Origin: Ruegeria sp. SCSIO 43209
GTDB lineage: Bacteria > Pseudomonadota > Alphaproteobacteria > Rhodobacterales > Rhodobacteraceae
Length of the DNA stretch: 64,000 nt
Direction: 5' to 3'
Assembly (NCBI RefSeq): GCF_019904295.1
Contig: NZ_CP065359.1
Coordinates: 2,257,001-2,321,000, forward strand
Below the pieces are notes generated by a model. That model did no database searches. It was not told where the DNA came from and saw only the letters and a program-made list of their open reading frames with translations. The first letter of the stretch is position 1. The number at the start of each line of letters is the position of its first letter. The position numbers and the translations under genes were made by a program. Positions 55,801-64,000 of this stretch are shown here, piece by piece.

Positions 55801-58800
55801 GGCTTTGTTCTTTCTTCAGAAGGCTGCGGAAGGGGTGACTTGAAAATGGCAATGACATCCTCGGTGATGGCGATCAGTGCCGGCACCAACAGCAGCATGA
55901 GGGCTGTGCCGAAGAGTTCTCCAAAAGCTAAAGAGATTGCCGCAGGGATCAGATACTGCGCTTGCTCAGAGGTTTCGGTCAGCAAAGGCAGCAGACCAAT
56001 CACTGTAGTTGCGGTGGTCAGAAAGATCGCCTTGAAACGTCCAATGCCTGCGCTTCTCAGCGCCAGATTCACGGGCTGACCTTCCTCTCGCGCCTGATTG
56101 TAGCGGGTGATCATGACCAGACTGTCGTTCACAATCACACCGGTCAGAGCAAGCATGCCGAAGAACGAAAACAGCGACAGTGAGACACCCATGATCAGGT
56201 GCCCGACGGCGGCTGCGATAAAGCCGAATGGCACGATGGCCAGAATGACGAAAGGCTGCCAATAGCTTTTCAACGGCACGGCCATCAGCACATAGATCAG
56301 AACGGCTGCCAGCAACAGCGCGCGCTTCAGGCCATCGCTTATATCGGCCATTTCTTCCAGTTCACCGGCCGGCAGGACGGTTACGCTGGGATATTTGGCA
56401 CGGAGTTTCGGGACCAGCTGCTCGAACACCGCCTGCCCCACCTCTTCGGGAGCAACAAGGTCGCGGTCGATGGACGCTGCTACGATGTTCATGCGCTTGC
56501 CGTCACGGCGATCGATAGTGCCAGAGGCATAGGTGCCCTCGATTTCGGCGACGGTCTCAAGCGGCACCCAAGCGCCGGATGCGCTGCGCAACCGGGTCTG
56601 CACCAGATCCGCCAACGTATCGCGGTTTTCACGCGCGTTCTGTACGACTACGCGGACTTCGGACCCATCGCGTCTGACCTTGGTCACCTCGGCCCCGCCG
56701 AACCCATAGCCAATCTGTCTGGCCAGAGCCTCGGCGTTAAAACCAAGGTGCCGCGCGTCCGGGCGCAGGCGGAGTTTCAGTTCAGGTTGGCCGCCCACCA
56801 ACCCATCCCTTACATTTGCCACGCCCTCGATGTTCGACAGGAAACCTTTCATTTCGGCGCTGGCTTGCTGCAGAAGGTCTTCGTCTTTTGACGCCAACCG
56901 GATTCGGAACCCTCCGGCAAGCGTTTCCGATCCGGTGAACTCCAACTCGGTGGCACCCTCGACCGCACCGACCCGGTCGCGCCATTCGCGGACCACGGAA
57001 AGGATCGGGACATTCGGACGCTTAGCTACCGGGATCATTTCAGCGAAAATTTGGGCATTTCCAGCGCTGTTGATGATGGTGAATACTGTCTGAACGGGTG
57101 GAGCAGACATACTCGCCTCTTCTGCAAGCTCGACGTTCAGCTCGTTCAACACGGCTTCGATCCGATTCACGTTCGTGCGGGTCAGTGCAAAGGGGGCGCG
57201 GGCATCCATTTCCAGGTTCATCGTGATGACCTGACCGGGCACCTCGGGAAAGAACACCGTCCTGACCTTGCCCTTGTACATCAGGCCAAGCCCCAGCGTT
57301 GCGGCGGCAATGAACAAGATCAGCACAGCGTAGCGCTGACGCACCGCCGCGACGAGCAAAGGCTGGTAGATGCAATCCCGCACCCAGTACAACCCGCCCT
57401 GCGCAGAATCCTGTACCCGCCCCCACAAGCGGGTCGGCAAGTATCGACGCTCTTGCCGCATCGAAACCTGCGCCAGATGGGCGGGCAGGATGAATTTGCT
57501 TTCGATAAGCGAAAAGATCAGCGTCAGGATCACGATGCCCGCGAACCCGGCAAGTACCTTGCCCAGCGGATTGTCGATCAACAGCATCGGGAAAAAGGCT
57601 GCGATTGTGGTCAGCACGCCAAAAACGGTCGCAACAGCCACGCGATGTACGCCGCGTTCCGTGTCCCTAATCGGGTCCTTCCCCTTGCGGCGTTCTTCAA
57701 AAACGCTTTCGCCGACTACAACGGCATCATCGACCAGAATTCCCAAGGCAATGATCAGACCAAAAGTCGTGACATCGTTCAGCGAATAGTCCACCCATTT
57801 CGAGCCCGAGACAGCAAGCGCCCCCATGACCGAAACGGGAATGCCCATGGCAACCCAGAAGGCCAAACGCACGTTCAGGAAAATCGACAGCATCAGGGTC
57901 ACAAGGATCAAACCCTGCACCCCGTTTGAGCGCAACAGCGCCAGACGGTCCGAGATGTAGCCAGCGCTATCACCCCAAACCTCGACCTGAACCTGCGACG
58001 GCAGCTGTCGGCTGAACTCGTCAATCGTGCTGCGCACGACATCACTGATCTCCAGCAGGTTTTCCTTCTGCCCGACCAGAACCTCCATCCCTACGGTTGG
58101 TTTGCCGTTCAGGCGAAACAAATACTCGCCGTCCTGAAACCCGTCTTCGATTTTGGCAATATCGCCCAAAGGCACATAGGACCCGTCGTCACGTTCGATG
58201 ATCGGCAGAGCTGCGTATTCCGGCACGTATTTCGCCCTGTCATCGGCCCGCAGATAAATCGTACCGCCATCAGTCCTCAGACGACCTGCCTGAAAGGCCA
58301 GCGAATTCCCTTCGATGGCGCGGGTCACATCCGAAACCGTCAACCCATAGTGGCGCAGCAACGCCGGGTCGATTTCGATGCGTAATTCACGCGGTATCAG
58401 GCCCCAGATTTGCAACCGCGACAATTCCGGTTGCGCCAGCAACTCTTCTTTCAGGCGTTGCGCCAAGCTCTGCAATGTGGCGGGGTCTGTTTCTCCGAAC
58501 AAGTTCAGATACAGCGCCGGGAAATCGAAACCCGAGGCTTCGATCACGGGTCGGCGCGCAGTATCAGGCAGATCAGTCAAGCCGTCGATCCGAATACGGA
58601 CACGATCCAGGACGGCTTGTAGTTTCTGGCCACCTGCGCGGCGGACAGTCACGACACTTAGGTCATTTTGGGATCGTGATGTCACACTACGCACGCCCTC
58701 CAAACCTTCGAGGGCCTGCTCAACTTTCTGGGTCACCAATTCATCAACCTGTTCGGCTGTAGCGTCCGGAAACTCGATCGCGATTGTAACACTTTCCGGC

Positions 58801-58925
58801 GGAATGCGGGGGAAGCCTTCGATCCGAATGTTCAGCAGCGTTTGCACCCCAAGAAATAGGATCAGTGCCATCATCAGATTGGCAGCGACCGGATTTCGGA
58901 TAAACCAGGATGTCAGAGCATGCAT
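55797..58925 (-). CDS. RND-family efflux transporter (inner membrane pump)
   Basis: 1042-aa proton-driven pump of the AcrB/MexB type. It begins with WFIRNPVAANLMMALILFLGV, has the proton-relay Asp pair in ILVDDAVVVGESVFEERR (about 407-424) and repeats the topology in the second half (PLKSYWQPFVILAIVPFGFIAA, LTGVIVNDSLVMITRYNQ). Two large periplasmic loops are present. It starts 3 nt after the adaptor stop and overlaps the DUF2141 gene. An outer-membrane TolC partner is not encoded here. Substrate is unknown; the closest forms export drugs or lipophilic compounds. Confidence 0.93.
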   Translation of the reverse strand: MHALTSWFIRNPVAANLMMALILFLGVQTLLNIRIEGFPRIPPESVTIAIEFPDATAEQVDELVTQKVEQALEGLEGVRSVTSRSQNDLSVVTVRRAGGQKLQAVLDRVRIRIDGLTDLPDTARRPVIEASGFDFPALYLNLFGETDPATLQSLAQRLKEELLAQPELSRLQIWGLIPRELRIEIDPALLRHYGLTVSDVTRAIEGNSLAFQAGRLRTDGGTIYLRADDRAKYVPEYAALPIIERDDGSYVPLGDIAKIEDGFQDGEYLFRLNGKPTVGMEVLVGQKENLLEISDVVRSTIDEFSRQLPSQVQVEVWGDSAGYISDRLALLRSNGVQGLILVTLMLSIFLNVRLAFWVAMGIPVSVMGALAVSGSKWVDYSLNDVTTFGLIIALGILVDDAVVVGESVFEERRKGKDPIRDTERGVHRVAVATVFGVLTTIAAFFPMLLIDNPLGKVLAGFAGIVILTLIFSLIESKFILPAHLAQVSMRQERRYLPTRLWGRVQDSAQGGLYWVRDCIYQPLLVAAVRQRYAVLILFIAAATLGLGLMYKGKVRTVFFPEVPGQVITMNLEMDARAPFALTRTNVNRIEAVLNELNVELAEEASMSAPPVQTVFTIINSAGNAQIFAEMIPVAKRPNVPILSVVREWRDRVGAVEGATELEFTGSETLAGGFRIRLASKDEDLLQQASAEMKGFLSNIEGVANVRDGLVGGQPELKLRLRPDARHLGFNAEALARQIGYGFGGAEVTKVRRDGSEVRVVVQNARENRDTLADLVQTRLRSASGAWVPLETVAEIEGTYASGTIDRRDGKRMNIVAASIDRDLVAPEEVGQAVFEQLVPKLRAKYPSVTVLPAGELEEMADISDGLKRALLLAAVLIYVLMAVPLKSYWQPFVILAIVPFGFIAAAVGHLIMGVSLSLFSFFGMLALTGVIVNDSLVMITRYNQAREEGQPVNLALRSAGIGRFKAIFLTTATTVIGLLPLLTETSEQAQYLIPAAISLAFGELFGTALMLLLVPALIAITEDVIAIFKSPLPQPSEERTKP

Positions 58926-58928
58926 GGC

Positions 58929-60077
58929 TCAGCCCCCATCTGATTGCGGCGTCACCCGCTGACCCGGTAGAAACGAGGCCAAAGGTGTTTTGGCCACGCG
59001 CCACGGGCCGGTCCCTTCGGGAGCCGATACCGTCACTGTACTTTCGCTGCGGAACAGGATGTTCGGGCTAAGCCTCTGCAATTGGTCCTTATCGTCTACA
59101 AGCCAAATGTATCCCGCACGGGTCAGGACGCTTTCGGGTAGGGTTAATGTGTCCGAGATCCGGCGTCCGGGAATGTGAACCTGCAGGAAGTCTCCGGCGA
59201 GTATGCGTTCATCGGGCTTTGTGACATCCAGAAAGACCCGCACCTGCCGTGTGTCTTGATCCAGAAACCCTCCTCCGCGCCGGACTTGAGCCCGCCCCAA
59301 CGCTCCGCCCGAGCGCTGTGTCAGATCAGCAGTGGCGCCAGAGATCGGATGATCCAACAACGCCCAGTCCGCCTGACTAAACTCGGCGACCAGTTCGAAT
59401 TGCTGGTCGTCCGAAAGGTGTATCAGGGCATCGCCTGGGTTGACCGTCTGGCCCAGGCTGGCAAAGCGATGGGTTACAAATCCCGAAAAAGGGGCGACAA
59501 CCTCCGCGTCCTTCAATTCATTTCGCGCCGCATTCAGCCGTGCCTGCGCAGCTGCAACGGATTTCTCGGCAATGCGCAATTGCGGTAGATTCACAGCCAG
59601 TTCGTTTGGCGGTTCTGTTTCATCCCGGTCAAACTGTCGTTGCGCGACTGTCACTTTGTTCTGCGCGCGCAATAACACCAGTTCCGCTTGCTCAAGCTCC
59701 ATCTCAGCGGCTGCAACGGCGCTTTGATAAGGTGCATTTTCGATTGAAAACAAAGGGGCACCCCGTTCCACCTTAGTCCCTGCCAAAGCGGCGTAGTGTA
59801 CTGCAATGATGCGCCCGGACACAGCAGATCGCAGCTTGGCATCCCACCGAGGCCGAACTTCGGCAAACGCCGAAACCTGCGCTTGTACGGTTGCTGAAGC
59901 AACCGTGACGACCGAGACGGTCGGTGGCGGAGGTGAGGTCGTTGTTGCCTGAACATCAATTGTATCTTCTGTATCAAACAGGAGGACGACGATCGCTACA
60001 AACAGTGCCAACGATAGTCCAATCCAAAGCCATCGCCGGGTCGGTCTTTGCCGAGTTTCCAAAGTTTTTTCTGTCAT
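58929..60077 (-). CDS. RND efflux periplasmic adaptor subunit
   Basis: 382-aa membrane-fusion protein with an N-terminal anchor (WLWIGLSLALFVAIVVLLF), then a barrel/lipoyl part (RSAVSGRIIAVHYAALAGTKVERGAPLFSI), an alanine-rich coiled hairpin (about 100-175), the second lipoyl half (APFSGFVTHRFASLGQTVNPGD) and beta-barrel. The ATG at 60077 has AGGAAAG upstream; an ATG at 60113 is weaker. It is the first gene of the efflux operon and divergent from tetR, so it is the natural target of that repressor. Confidence 0.9.
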   Translation of the reverse strand: MTEKTLETRQRPTRRWLWIGLSLALFVAIVVLLFDTEDTIDVQATTTSPPPPTVSVVTVASATVQAQVSAFAEVRPRWDAKLRSAVSGRIIAVHYAALAGTKVERGAPLFSIENAPYQSAVAAAEMELEQAELVLLRAQNKVTVAQRQFDRDETEPPNELAVNLPQLRIAEKSVAAAQARLNAARNELKDAEVVAPFSGFVTHRFASLGQTVNPGDALIHLSDDQQFELVAEFSQADWALLDHPISGATADLTQRSGGALGRAQVRRGGGFLDQDTRQVRVFLDVTKPDERILAGDFLQVHIPGRRISDTLTLPESVLTRAGYIWLVDDKDQLQRLSPNILFRSESTVTVSAPEGTGPWRVAKTPLASFLPGQRVTPQSDGG

Positions 60078-60145
60078 AGACCAGTCTTTCCTGTGCCGCC
60101 GAATCCATTGCACCTTGTGGCATTCGATAGAGTGTCATATACTAT

Positions 60146-60157
60146 GAACGATCGTTC
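60146..60157. promoter_or_regulatory. Palindromic operator between efflux operon and tetR
   Basis: GAACGATCGTTC is a perfect 12-bp palindrome between the divergent start codons, a common form of TetR/AcrR operators. It likely lets the TetR-type product repress both itself and the pump operon. Confidence 0.6.
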
Positions 60158-60178
60158 GTTCAATATTAAGTTGAAAAA

Positions 60179-60796
60179 ATGTCCGATGACACCAAGAAGC
60201 CGGAATCAATCCGGGAAAAGGCTACAGCCAAGCGTCGCAACCAGATTTTAGAGGCCGCAGTTATGTGTTTCCTTGAGCGCGGCTATCATCAGACAGGCGT
60301 CCGCGATATCGCAGCGCGGGCGGGCGTCAGCCTTGGAAATCTCTATAATCATTTTCGCGGCAAACATGATGTGCTTGTAGAAATCGCAATACTTGAACGC
60401 CGCGAGATGGAGCCGTTTCTGAAAATCCTGAACTCAAATGCGCCCGCGCCCAAAGTCATAAGAAAGTTCATCAAGGCCTACGCAAAATACCTTGCTGCGC
60501 CGGAAAACGTTATATTAACATTGGAAATTTCGAGCGAAGCAGTTCGTCAACCGGACATCGCGCAGCTGTTCGTCGAGAACCGGTCGAGTTTGACTGAGGC
60601 CCTGGAAGCCGTAGTGAAGCGAGGAATTACCGGCGGTGAATTGCGCACCGTTCCGGATCCCCTTCAGGCGTCACAACTGGTGATCGAAGTTCTGGAAGGC
60701 AGTGCATATCGTAGTGTGCTGTCAGAAATGCCCATGACCGGGATCATTGTGTGCGCTGAAGACTTTATTATGAGTTCCCTGCTGGCACGTCATTAG
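60179..60796 (+). CDS. TetR/AcrR family transcriptional repressor
   Basis: 205-aa regulator. The N-terminal helix-turn-helix is RNQILEAAVMCFLERGYHQTGVRDIAARAGVSLGNLYNHFRGKHDVL (about 20-66), of which the Tyr-Asn-His-Phe run is typical for TetR. The C-terminal ligand domain is helical and variable. It is divergent from the efflux operon and 22 nt from the palindrome, so an efflux-pump repressor role released by a toxic ligand is inferred. Confidence 0.9.
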   Translation: MSDDTKKPESIREKATAKRRNQILEAAVMCFLERGYHQTGVRDIAARAGVSLGNLYNHFRGKHDVLVEIAILERREMEPFLKILNSNAPAPKVIRKFIKAYAKYLAAPENVILTLEISSEAVRQPDIAQLFVENRSSLTEALEAVVKRGITGGELRTVPDPLQASQLVIEVLEGSAYRSVLSEMPMTGIIVCAEDFIMSSLLARH

Positions 60797-61123
60797 TACG
60801 TAGGTGGCGTGTCGTTTTGGAATTCGTGAATGTCAGCCAAAGGGAGCTGCCTGAGACATTAATGTAGGCAGCAAAGATCGACTTTGAGCCGGCCGAAACG
60901 CGGGGGAGGTCAAAGGAAAGTTGGAGTTGCGGTTAGGACTATTGGCTAACGCAATATAATCCGAGGTTCTGTTACCAGACTTCGTTTAGTCACAAGACGA
61001 AGAGGTCGCAAAGCGCATGCAGATTCCAACCACTGGCACAGCGCCAGATCGTTTTTGATGCGATTGACGCACTGATCTATTGATACTGTAGGGATCAGGC
61101 GATCAGATACGATGGCAGATTTC
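60797..61123. other. Intergenic region between tetR and the GMC dehydrogenase
   Basis: About 330 bp between convergent genes. A 61-codon minus frame (60946-61131) has no ribosome site or family likeness and overlaps the downstream gene end. Short GC-rich tracts (GGCCGAAACGCGGGGGAGG) are present; no clear terminator hairpin was found. Confidence 0.4.
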
Positions 61124-62719
61124 TCAAGCATCCGCCTTAATCAGGTCGCTTGCCTTTTCGCCAATCATGATCGCTGGTGCGTTGGTGTTGCCGCTGACGA
61201 TTTCCGGCATGATCGAACAATCAGCCACCCGCAGGTTCGAAATACCGTGTACCTTTAGTCTTGCGTCGACAACAGACGTCTCGGCGTTCCCCATCGCGCA
61301 GGTGCCGGTTGGGTGGTAGATCGACACGCTGTTCGATCTGGCCCAATCCAGAGTGCCTTCATAATCTTCGCAGCTCAGCTCTGCCGTTGGTCGAAACTCT
61401 TCTGATATCTTCGAGGCCAGAGGGTTTTGTTTGGCAATCCCGCGCGCGATGTTCACGCCGTCGACAATGGTTCGGCAATCCGTTTCAGTGGACAGATAGT
61501 TCGGGATGATCTTGACATGTTCGGATGGGTCCGGTCCGTTCAGGCGCAGCTCTCCCCGACTTTCCGGACGCAGTTGGCAGACCGACATCGTGAAGGCCGA
61601 AAACGGATGCACACCTTCGCCTGGGCTGTCGGCGGACCAGGGTTGCACGTGGAACTGAATGTCGGGCGTCTCAACATCGGGCCGGGTTTTCATGAAACCA
61701 GTCGCAAGGCTGGCGGCCATTGTCATCGGACCCGCACGAAATAGTGCATATTTCAGCGCGATTCGCGCCTGATTGAACAGGCTGCGAACTTCGTCATTCA
61801 GTGTGGGCTCATTGCATTTGAACACCAGCCGCGCCTGCAAGTGATCCTGAAGACCTTTGCCAACACCCGGCAGGGCGTGCAGCGGTTTGATACCATTTTC
61901 CTTTAGATGATCCGGCTCTCCGATCCCTGACAACATCAGGATTTGGGGAGAGTTGATCGCCCCGCCGGACAGGATGACCTCGCGCCGAACAGTCAGTGTC
62001 TGCTCGTTACCAGAACGATCCCGGTAGACCAGCCCGGTTACTTTTTTCCCATCCAGAACCACATGCGACACAAGCGCTTTGGTGATGATGTTGAGGTTCT
62101 GACGACCGCGAATGGGCTTGAGATAGGCGACGGCGGCGCTACAGCGGCGCCCATTGCGCGTGGTCAGTTGGAAGTAACCCACGCCTTCTTGCTCGGCCCC
62201 GTTATAATCTGGGTTGAACGGGTAACCGGCGGCCTGTGCTGCTGCGACCCAGGCATCGCAGATCGGGCGCTGAATGCGCATGTTGGACACTGACAAGGGG
62301 CCATCGACGCCATGATATTCATCCTCGCCGCGTTCTTGATCCTCACAGCGTTTGAACAGGGGTAGCACATCGTCCCAGCCCCAACCCTCGTTGCCCATTT
62401 GCCGCCAGCGGTCGTAATCTTCCTTCTGGCCACGCACATAGAGCAACCCGTTCAGCGAAGATGAGCCACCCAGTACCTTGCCCCGTGGCCAGTCGATGGA
62501 TCGACCGTTAAGGCCGGGGTCGGGCTCAGTGCGATAGCACCAGTCAACCGAGGGGTTATGCATCGTTTTGAAATAGCCGACGGGGATGTGAATCCACGGG
62601 TTGGTATCGCGGCCACCTGCTTCGAGCAGCGCAACAGTTGTGTTGGGGTCTGCGCTCAACCGATTGGCAATGACACAGCCCGACGATCCTGCGCCAACAA
62701 CTGCATAATCCACCTCCAT
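61124..62719 (-). CDS. GMC family dehydrogenase (choline dehydrogenase-like)
   Basis: 531-aa flavoprotein. FAD motif YAVVGAGSSGCVIANRL (about 5-21), the GMC signature 1 GKVLGGSSSLNGLLYVRG (about 80-97), signature 2 SGGAINSPQILMLSGIG and the C-terminal catalytic NVYHPTGTCAMG-type segment SIYHPTGTCAMGNAE with DCSIMPEIVSGNTNAPAIMI. It resembles choline dehydrogenase (BetA) and related alcohol dehydrogenases. The divergent TRAP receptor 109 nt away suggests it acts on the imported compound. The substrate is not decided. Confidence 0.92.
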   Translation of the reverse strand: MEVDYAVVGAGSSGCVIANRLSADPNTTVALLEAGGRDTNPWIHIPVGYFKTMHNPSVDWCYRTEPDPGLNGRSIDWPRGKVLGGSSSLNGLLYVRGQKEDYDRWRQMGNEGWGWDDVLPLFKRCEDQERGEDEYHGVDGPLSVSNMRIQRPICDAWVAAAQAAGYPFNPDYNGAEQEGVGYFQLTTRNGRRCSAAVAYLKPIRGRQNLNIITKALVSHVVLDGKKVTGLVYRDRSGNEQTLTVRREVILSGGAINSPQILMLSGIGEPDHLKENGIKPLHALPGVGKGLQDHLQARLVFKCNEPTLNDEVRSLFNQARIALKYALFRAGPMTMAASLATGFMKTRPDVETPDIQFHVQPWSADSPGEGVHPFSAFTMSVCQLRPESRGELRLNGPDPSEHVKIIPNYLSTETDCRTIVDGVNIARGIAKQNPLASKISEEFRPTAELSCEDYEGTLDWARSNSVSIYHPTGTCAMGNAETSVVDARLKVHGISNLRVADCSIMPEIVSGNTNAPAIMIGEKASDLIKADA

Positions 62720-62828
62720 GACCGCCTCCTTCCAAACTCGCTGAAAAAAACTCTATGCAAGATGCAAGAATTATACTAGCCTTTTTTGATACAAAACGTC
62801 TCAATAATTGCGATCAGGGAGGTAAGCA

Positions 62829-64000
62829 ATGGAGATCGGACGGAAACTAAGTGGTATTTCACGGCGAGATTTCTTCCGCGTGGCCGGGCGTTACGGCATG
62901 AGTTCGACACTGCTGGCGGCAGGCGGGTTCGGCGGCGCGATGAGTCTGGCGAATCTGGCGCAGGCCGCCGAATCCACCTATGAGAAGCGCTTTTCGAAAG
63001 AGCCGAAGCACACGCTGAAATTCGGCGCGTCGGGTTTCAACACCCGCAACCTGTTGATTGAGCGCGCCGGCGCAATCGAGTTCGCGCGCGACCTGGAAGA
63101 ACGCACGGACGGCGAGATTCGCATCGAATTCATCGGCGACAACCAGATCTGCGGCCAGCTGAGCTGTGTCGAAAAGACCCAACAGGGGATCGTCGATATT
63201 TATGCTGCCTCAACTCAGAACTCGGCCGGAGGCGCACCTTATCTGAACGTGCTGGACTATGCCTATATGTTCCCCAGCCGCGCGGCGCAGTATCACTTCT
63301 TCTATAGCCCGGCGAGCCAGCGCATCCTGCGTGATCCGCTGGAAAAACGGCACGGGTTGAAGTTCCTGTTTACCCATTGTGAGCTACGCGGCCTGCAAAT
63401 GGGTTCGACCTTTGCCGACAAGCCGACCGTCACCAAACTGGAAGAGTTGTTTGGTACCAAGAACCGCGTGACGGGTACGCAGTTGGGCCGGATTGCAATG
63501 CAATTGCTGAATCTGAACCCAGTCCCGGTGGCTTGGGAAGAGACGCTGGATGCGCTTAAGACAGGGCTGATCGATGGGGCGGAAACCTGGGCCTCGGCCG
63601 TGGCTTACGCCAACATGGCGCCGGTGGTTTCGCAGTCGGTCAATCTGAAATTTTTCTGCGGCACTGAACATACGTCCATGTCGGCCGAGGTCTTTGACGG
63701 CCTGAGTGGAGAATTGCAAGACGCAGTTATGGAATCTTCCTACTTCACTCAAGCGTTGATCCAGGGTGCGAATGAAGCCGCATTGCTGAATACGGTAGGC
63801 TTCTCGGAGCCGCAATTGCCGGACACTATCTTCGCCGAAAATGGCGTGCGCCCGGCATTCCTGGCTGACGATCAGATCAAGCTGGCCGAAGAGATGTGCG
63901 CTCCGAACTACAACCCAGAGCCTTGGGCCCAGTGGCGCGAACGTCTGAATAAATGGGCAGGCGGCATTGATACCTATCAGGAAATCTACGACATCGCGCG
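62829..64000 (+). CDS. TRAP transporter solute-binding protein, Tat-exported (partial, 3' end outside window)
   Basis: At least 390 residues of a DctP-type receptor. A twin-arginine signal is at the start: ISRRDFFRVAGRYG then ALSANLA-type hydrophobic run ending in LANLAQAAE. The mature protein has TLKFGASGFNTRNLLIE, EFIGDNQICGQ and the receptor's conserved GLIDGAETWASAVAYANMAPVV. TRAP receptors usually use Sec signals; a Tat signal marks a subgroup. GGGAGGT precedes the ATG. The dctQM membrane genes should follow beyond the window edge. The stop codon is not seen. Confidence 0.9.
   Translation, partial: MEIGRKLSGISRRDFFRVAGRYGMSSTLLAAGGFGGAMSLANLAQAAESTYEKRFSKEPKHTLKFGASGFNTRNLLIERAGAIEFARDLEERTDGEIRIEFIGDNQICGQLSCVEKTQQGIVDIYAASTQNSAGGAPYLNVLDYAYMFPSRAAQYHFFYSPASQRILRDPLEKRHGLKFLFTHCELRGLQMGSTFADKPTVTKLEELFGTKNRVTGTQLGRIAMQLLNLNPVPVAWEETLDALKTGLIDGAETWASAVAYANMAPVVSQSVNLKFFCGTEHTSMSAEVFDGLSGELQDAVMESSYFTQALIQGANEAALLNTVGFSEPQLPDTIFAENGVRPAFLADDQIKLAEEMCAPNYNPEPWAQWRERLNKWAGGIDTYQEIYDIA

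Noticed and set aside
60946..61131. 61-codon minus frame near the GMC gene end
   Set aside because: No ribosome site or family likeness; overlaps the dehydrogenase stop.
1..64000. CRISPR array, rRNA operon, or prophage structural genes
   Set aside because: No regularly spaced direct repeats, no rRNA-like segments and no phage head, tail or lysis genes were seen.

Overview
The window looks like chromosomal DNA from a marine alphaproteobacterium of the Roseobacter group (Rhodobacterales). This rests on the coding style (GC-rich, tightly packed, many 4-nt start/stop overlaps) and on the gene set: a form I CO dehydrogenase (cox) operon, xanthine dehydrogenase joined to a BMP-type purine/nucleoside ABC importer, a dimethylglycine/sarcosine dehydrogenase-like FAD-GcvT enzyme, a GMC dehydrogenase beside a TRAP receptor, and a hisS-hisZ pair. 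I ran no database search; names come from reading motifs and overall protein form.

Layout. 0-8 kb: hisZ (cut by the window edge) and hisS, slyX, an Imm11/DUF1629-like protein, two small exported proteins and dnaE, mostly core genes. 8-17.5 kb: one long plus-strand unit, xdhA-xdhB-xdhC, then a two-domain ABC ATPase, two permeases and a BMP lipoprotein-like receptor, ending in a strong terminator; together these import and oxidise purines. 17.6-30.7 kb: mixed metabolic and housekeeping genes (S41-like protein, HlyD-type membrane protein and partner, FAD oxidoreductase, DUF938 methyltransferase, AhpD-like protein, the FAD-GcvT enzyme, an unknown 442-aa membrane-anchored protein, a 2-hydroxyacid dehydrogenase with an FAD-linked 2-hydroxyacid oxidase, an SH3 protein and ferritin).

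31.1-43.2 kb is an accessory region starting at a tRNA-Gln(UUG). It holds a decayed recombinase-associated DUF3489 gene, a TTG-started membrane regulator with TPRs, a four-gene plus-strand cluster (small ORF, Tat-exported metallo-beta-lactamase-fold enzyme, CobW GTPase, exported beta-type protein), a surface-sugar remnant (glycosyltransferase, galE stub, a CmcI-type methyltransferase broken by one in-frame TAA), and relics of IS630 and two IS3-type elements, with about 1 kb of apparently empty DNA.

43.2-52.2 kb: the minus-strand cox operon, in transcription order coxC-like regulator, coxM, coxS, coxL, coxD, coxE, coxF, mocA, coxG. CoxL is 809 aa with the form I active-site loop and Cys388, so aerobic CO oxidation is a well-supported prediction. 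52.5-64 kb: a headless nucleotidyl cyclase fragment, a TPR protein, a four-gene efflux operon (adaptor, RND pump, DUF2141 protein, ATPase-less ABC membrane domain) divergent from a TetR regulator with a 12-bp palindrome between them, a GMC dehydrogenase, and the start of a Tat-exported TRAP receptor that runs off the window.

The best candidate for something undescribed is the 32.2-37.3 kb cluster (membrane regulator, small ORF, Tat-exported MBL enzyme, zinc-chaperone-like GTPase and exported protein). Its parts suggest a metal-dependent periplasmic activity whose substrate cannot be read from the sequence.
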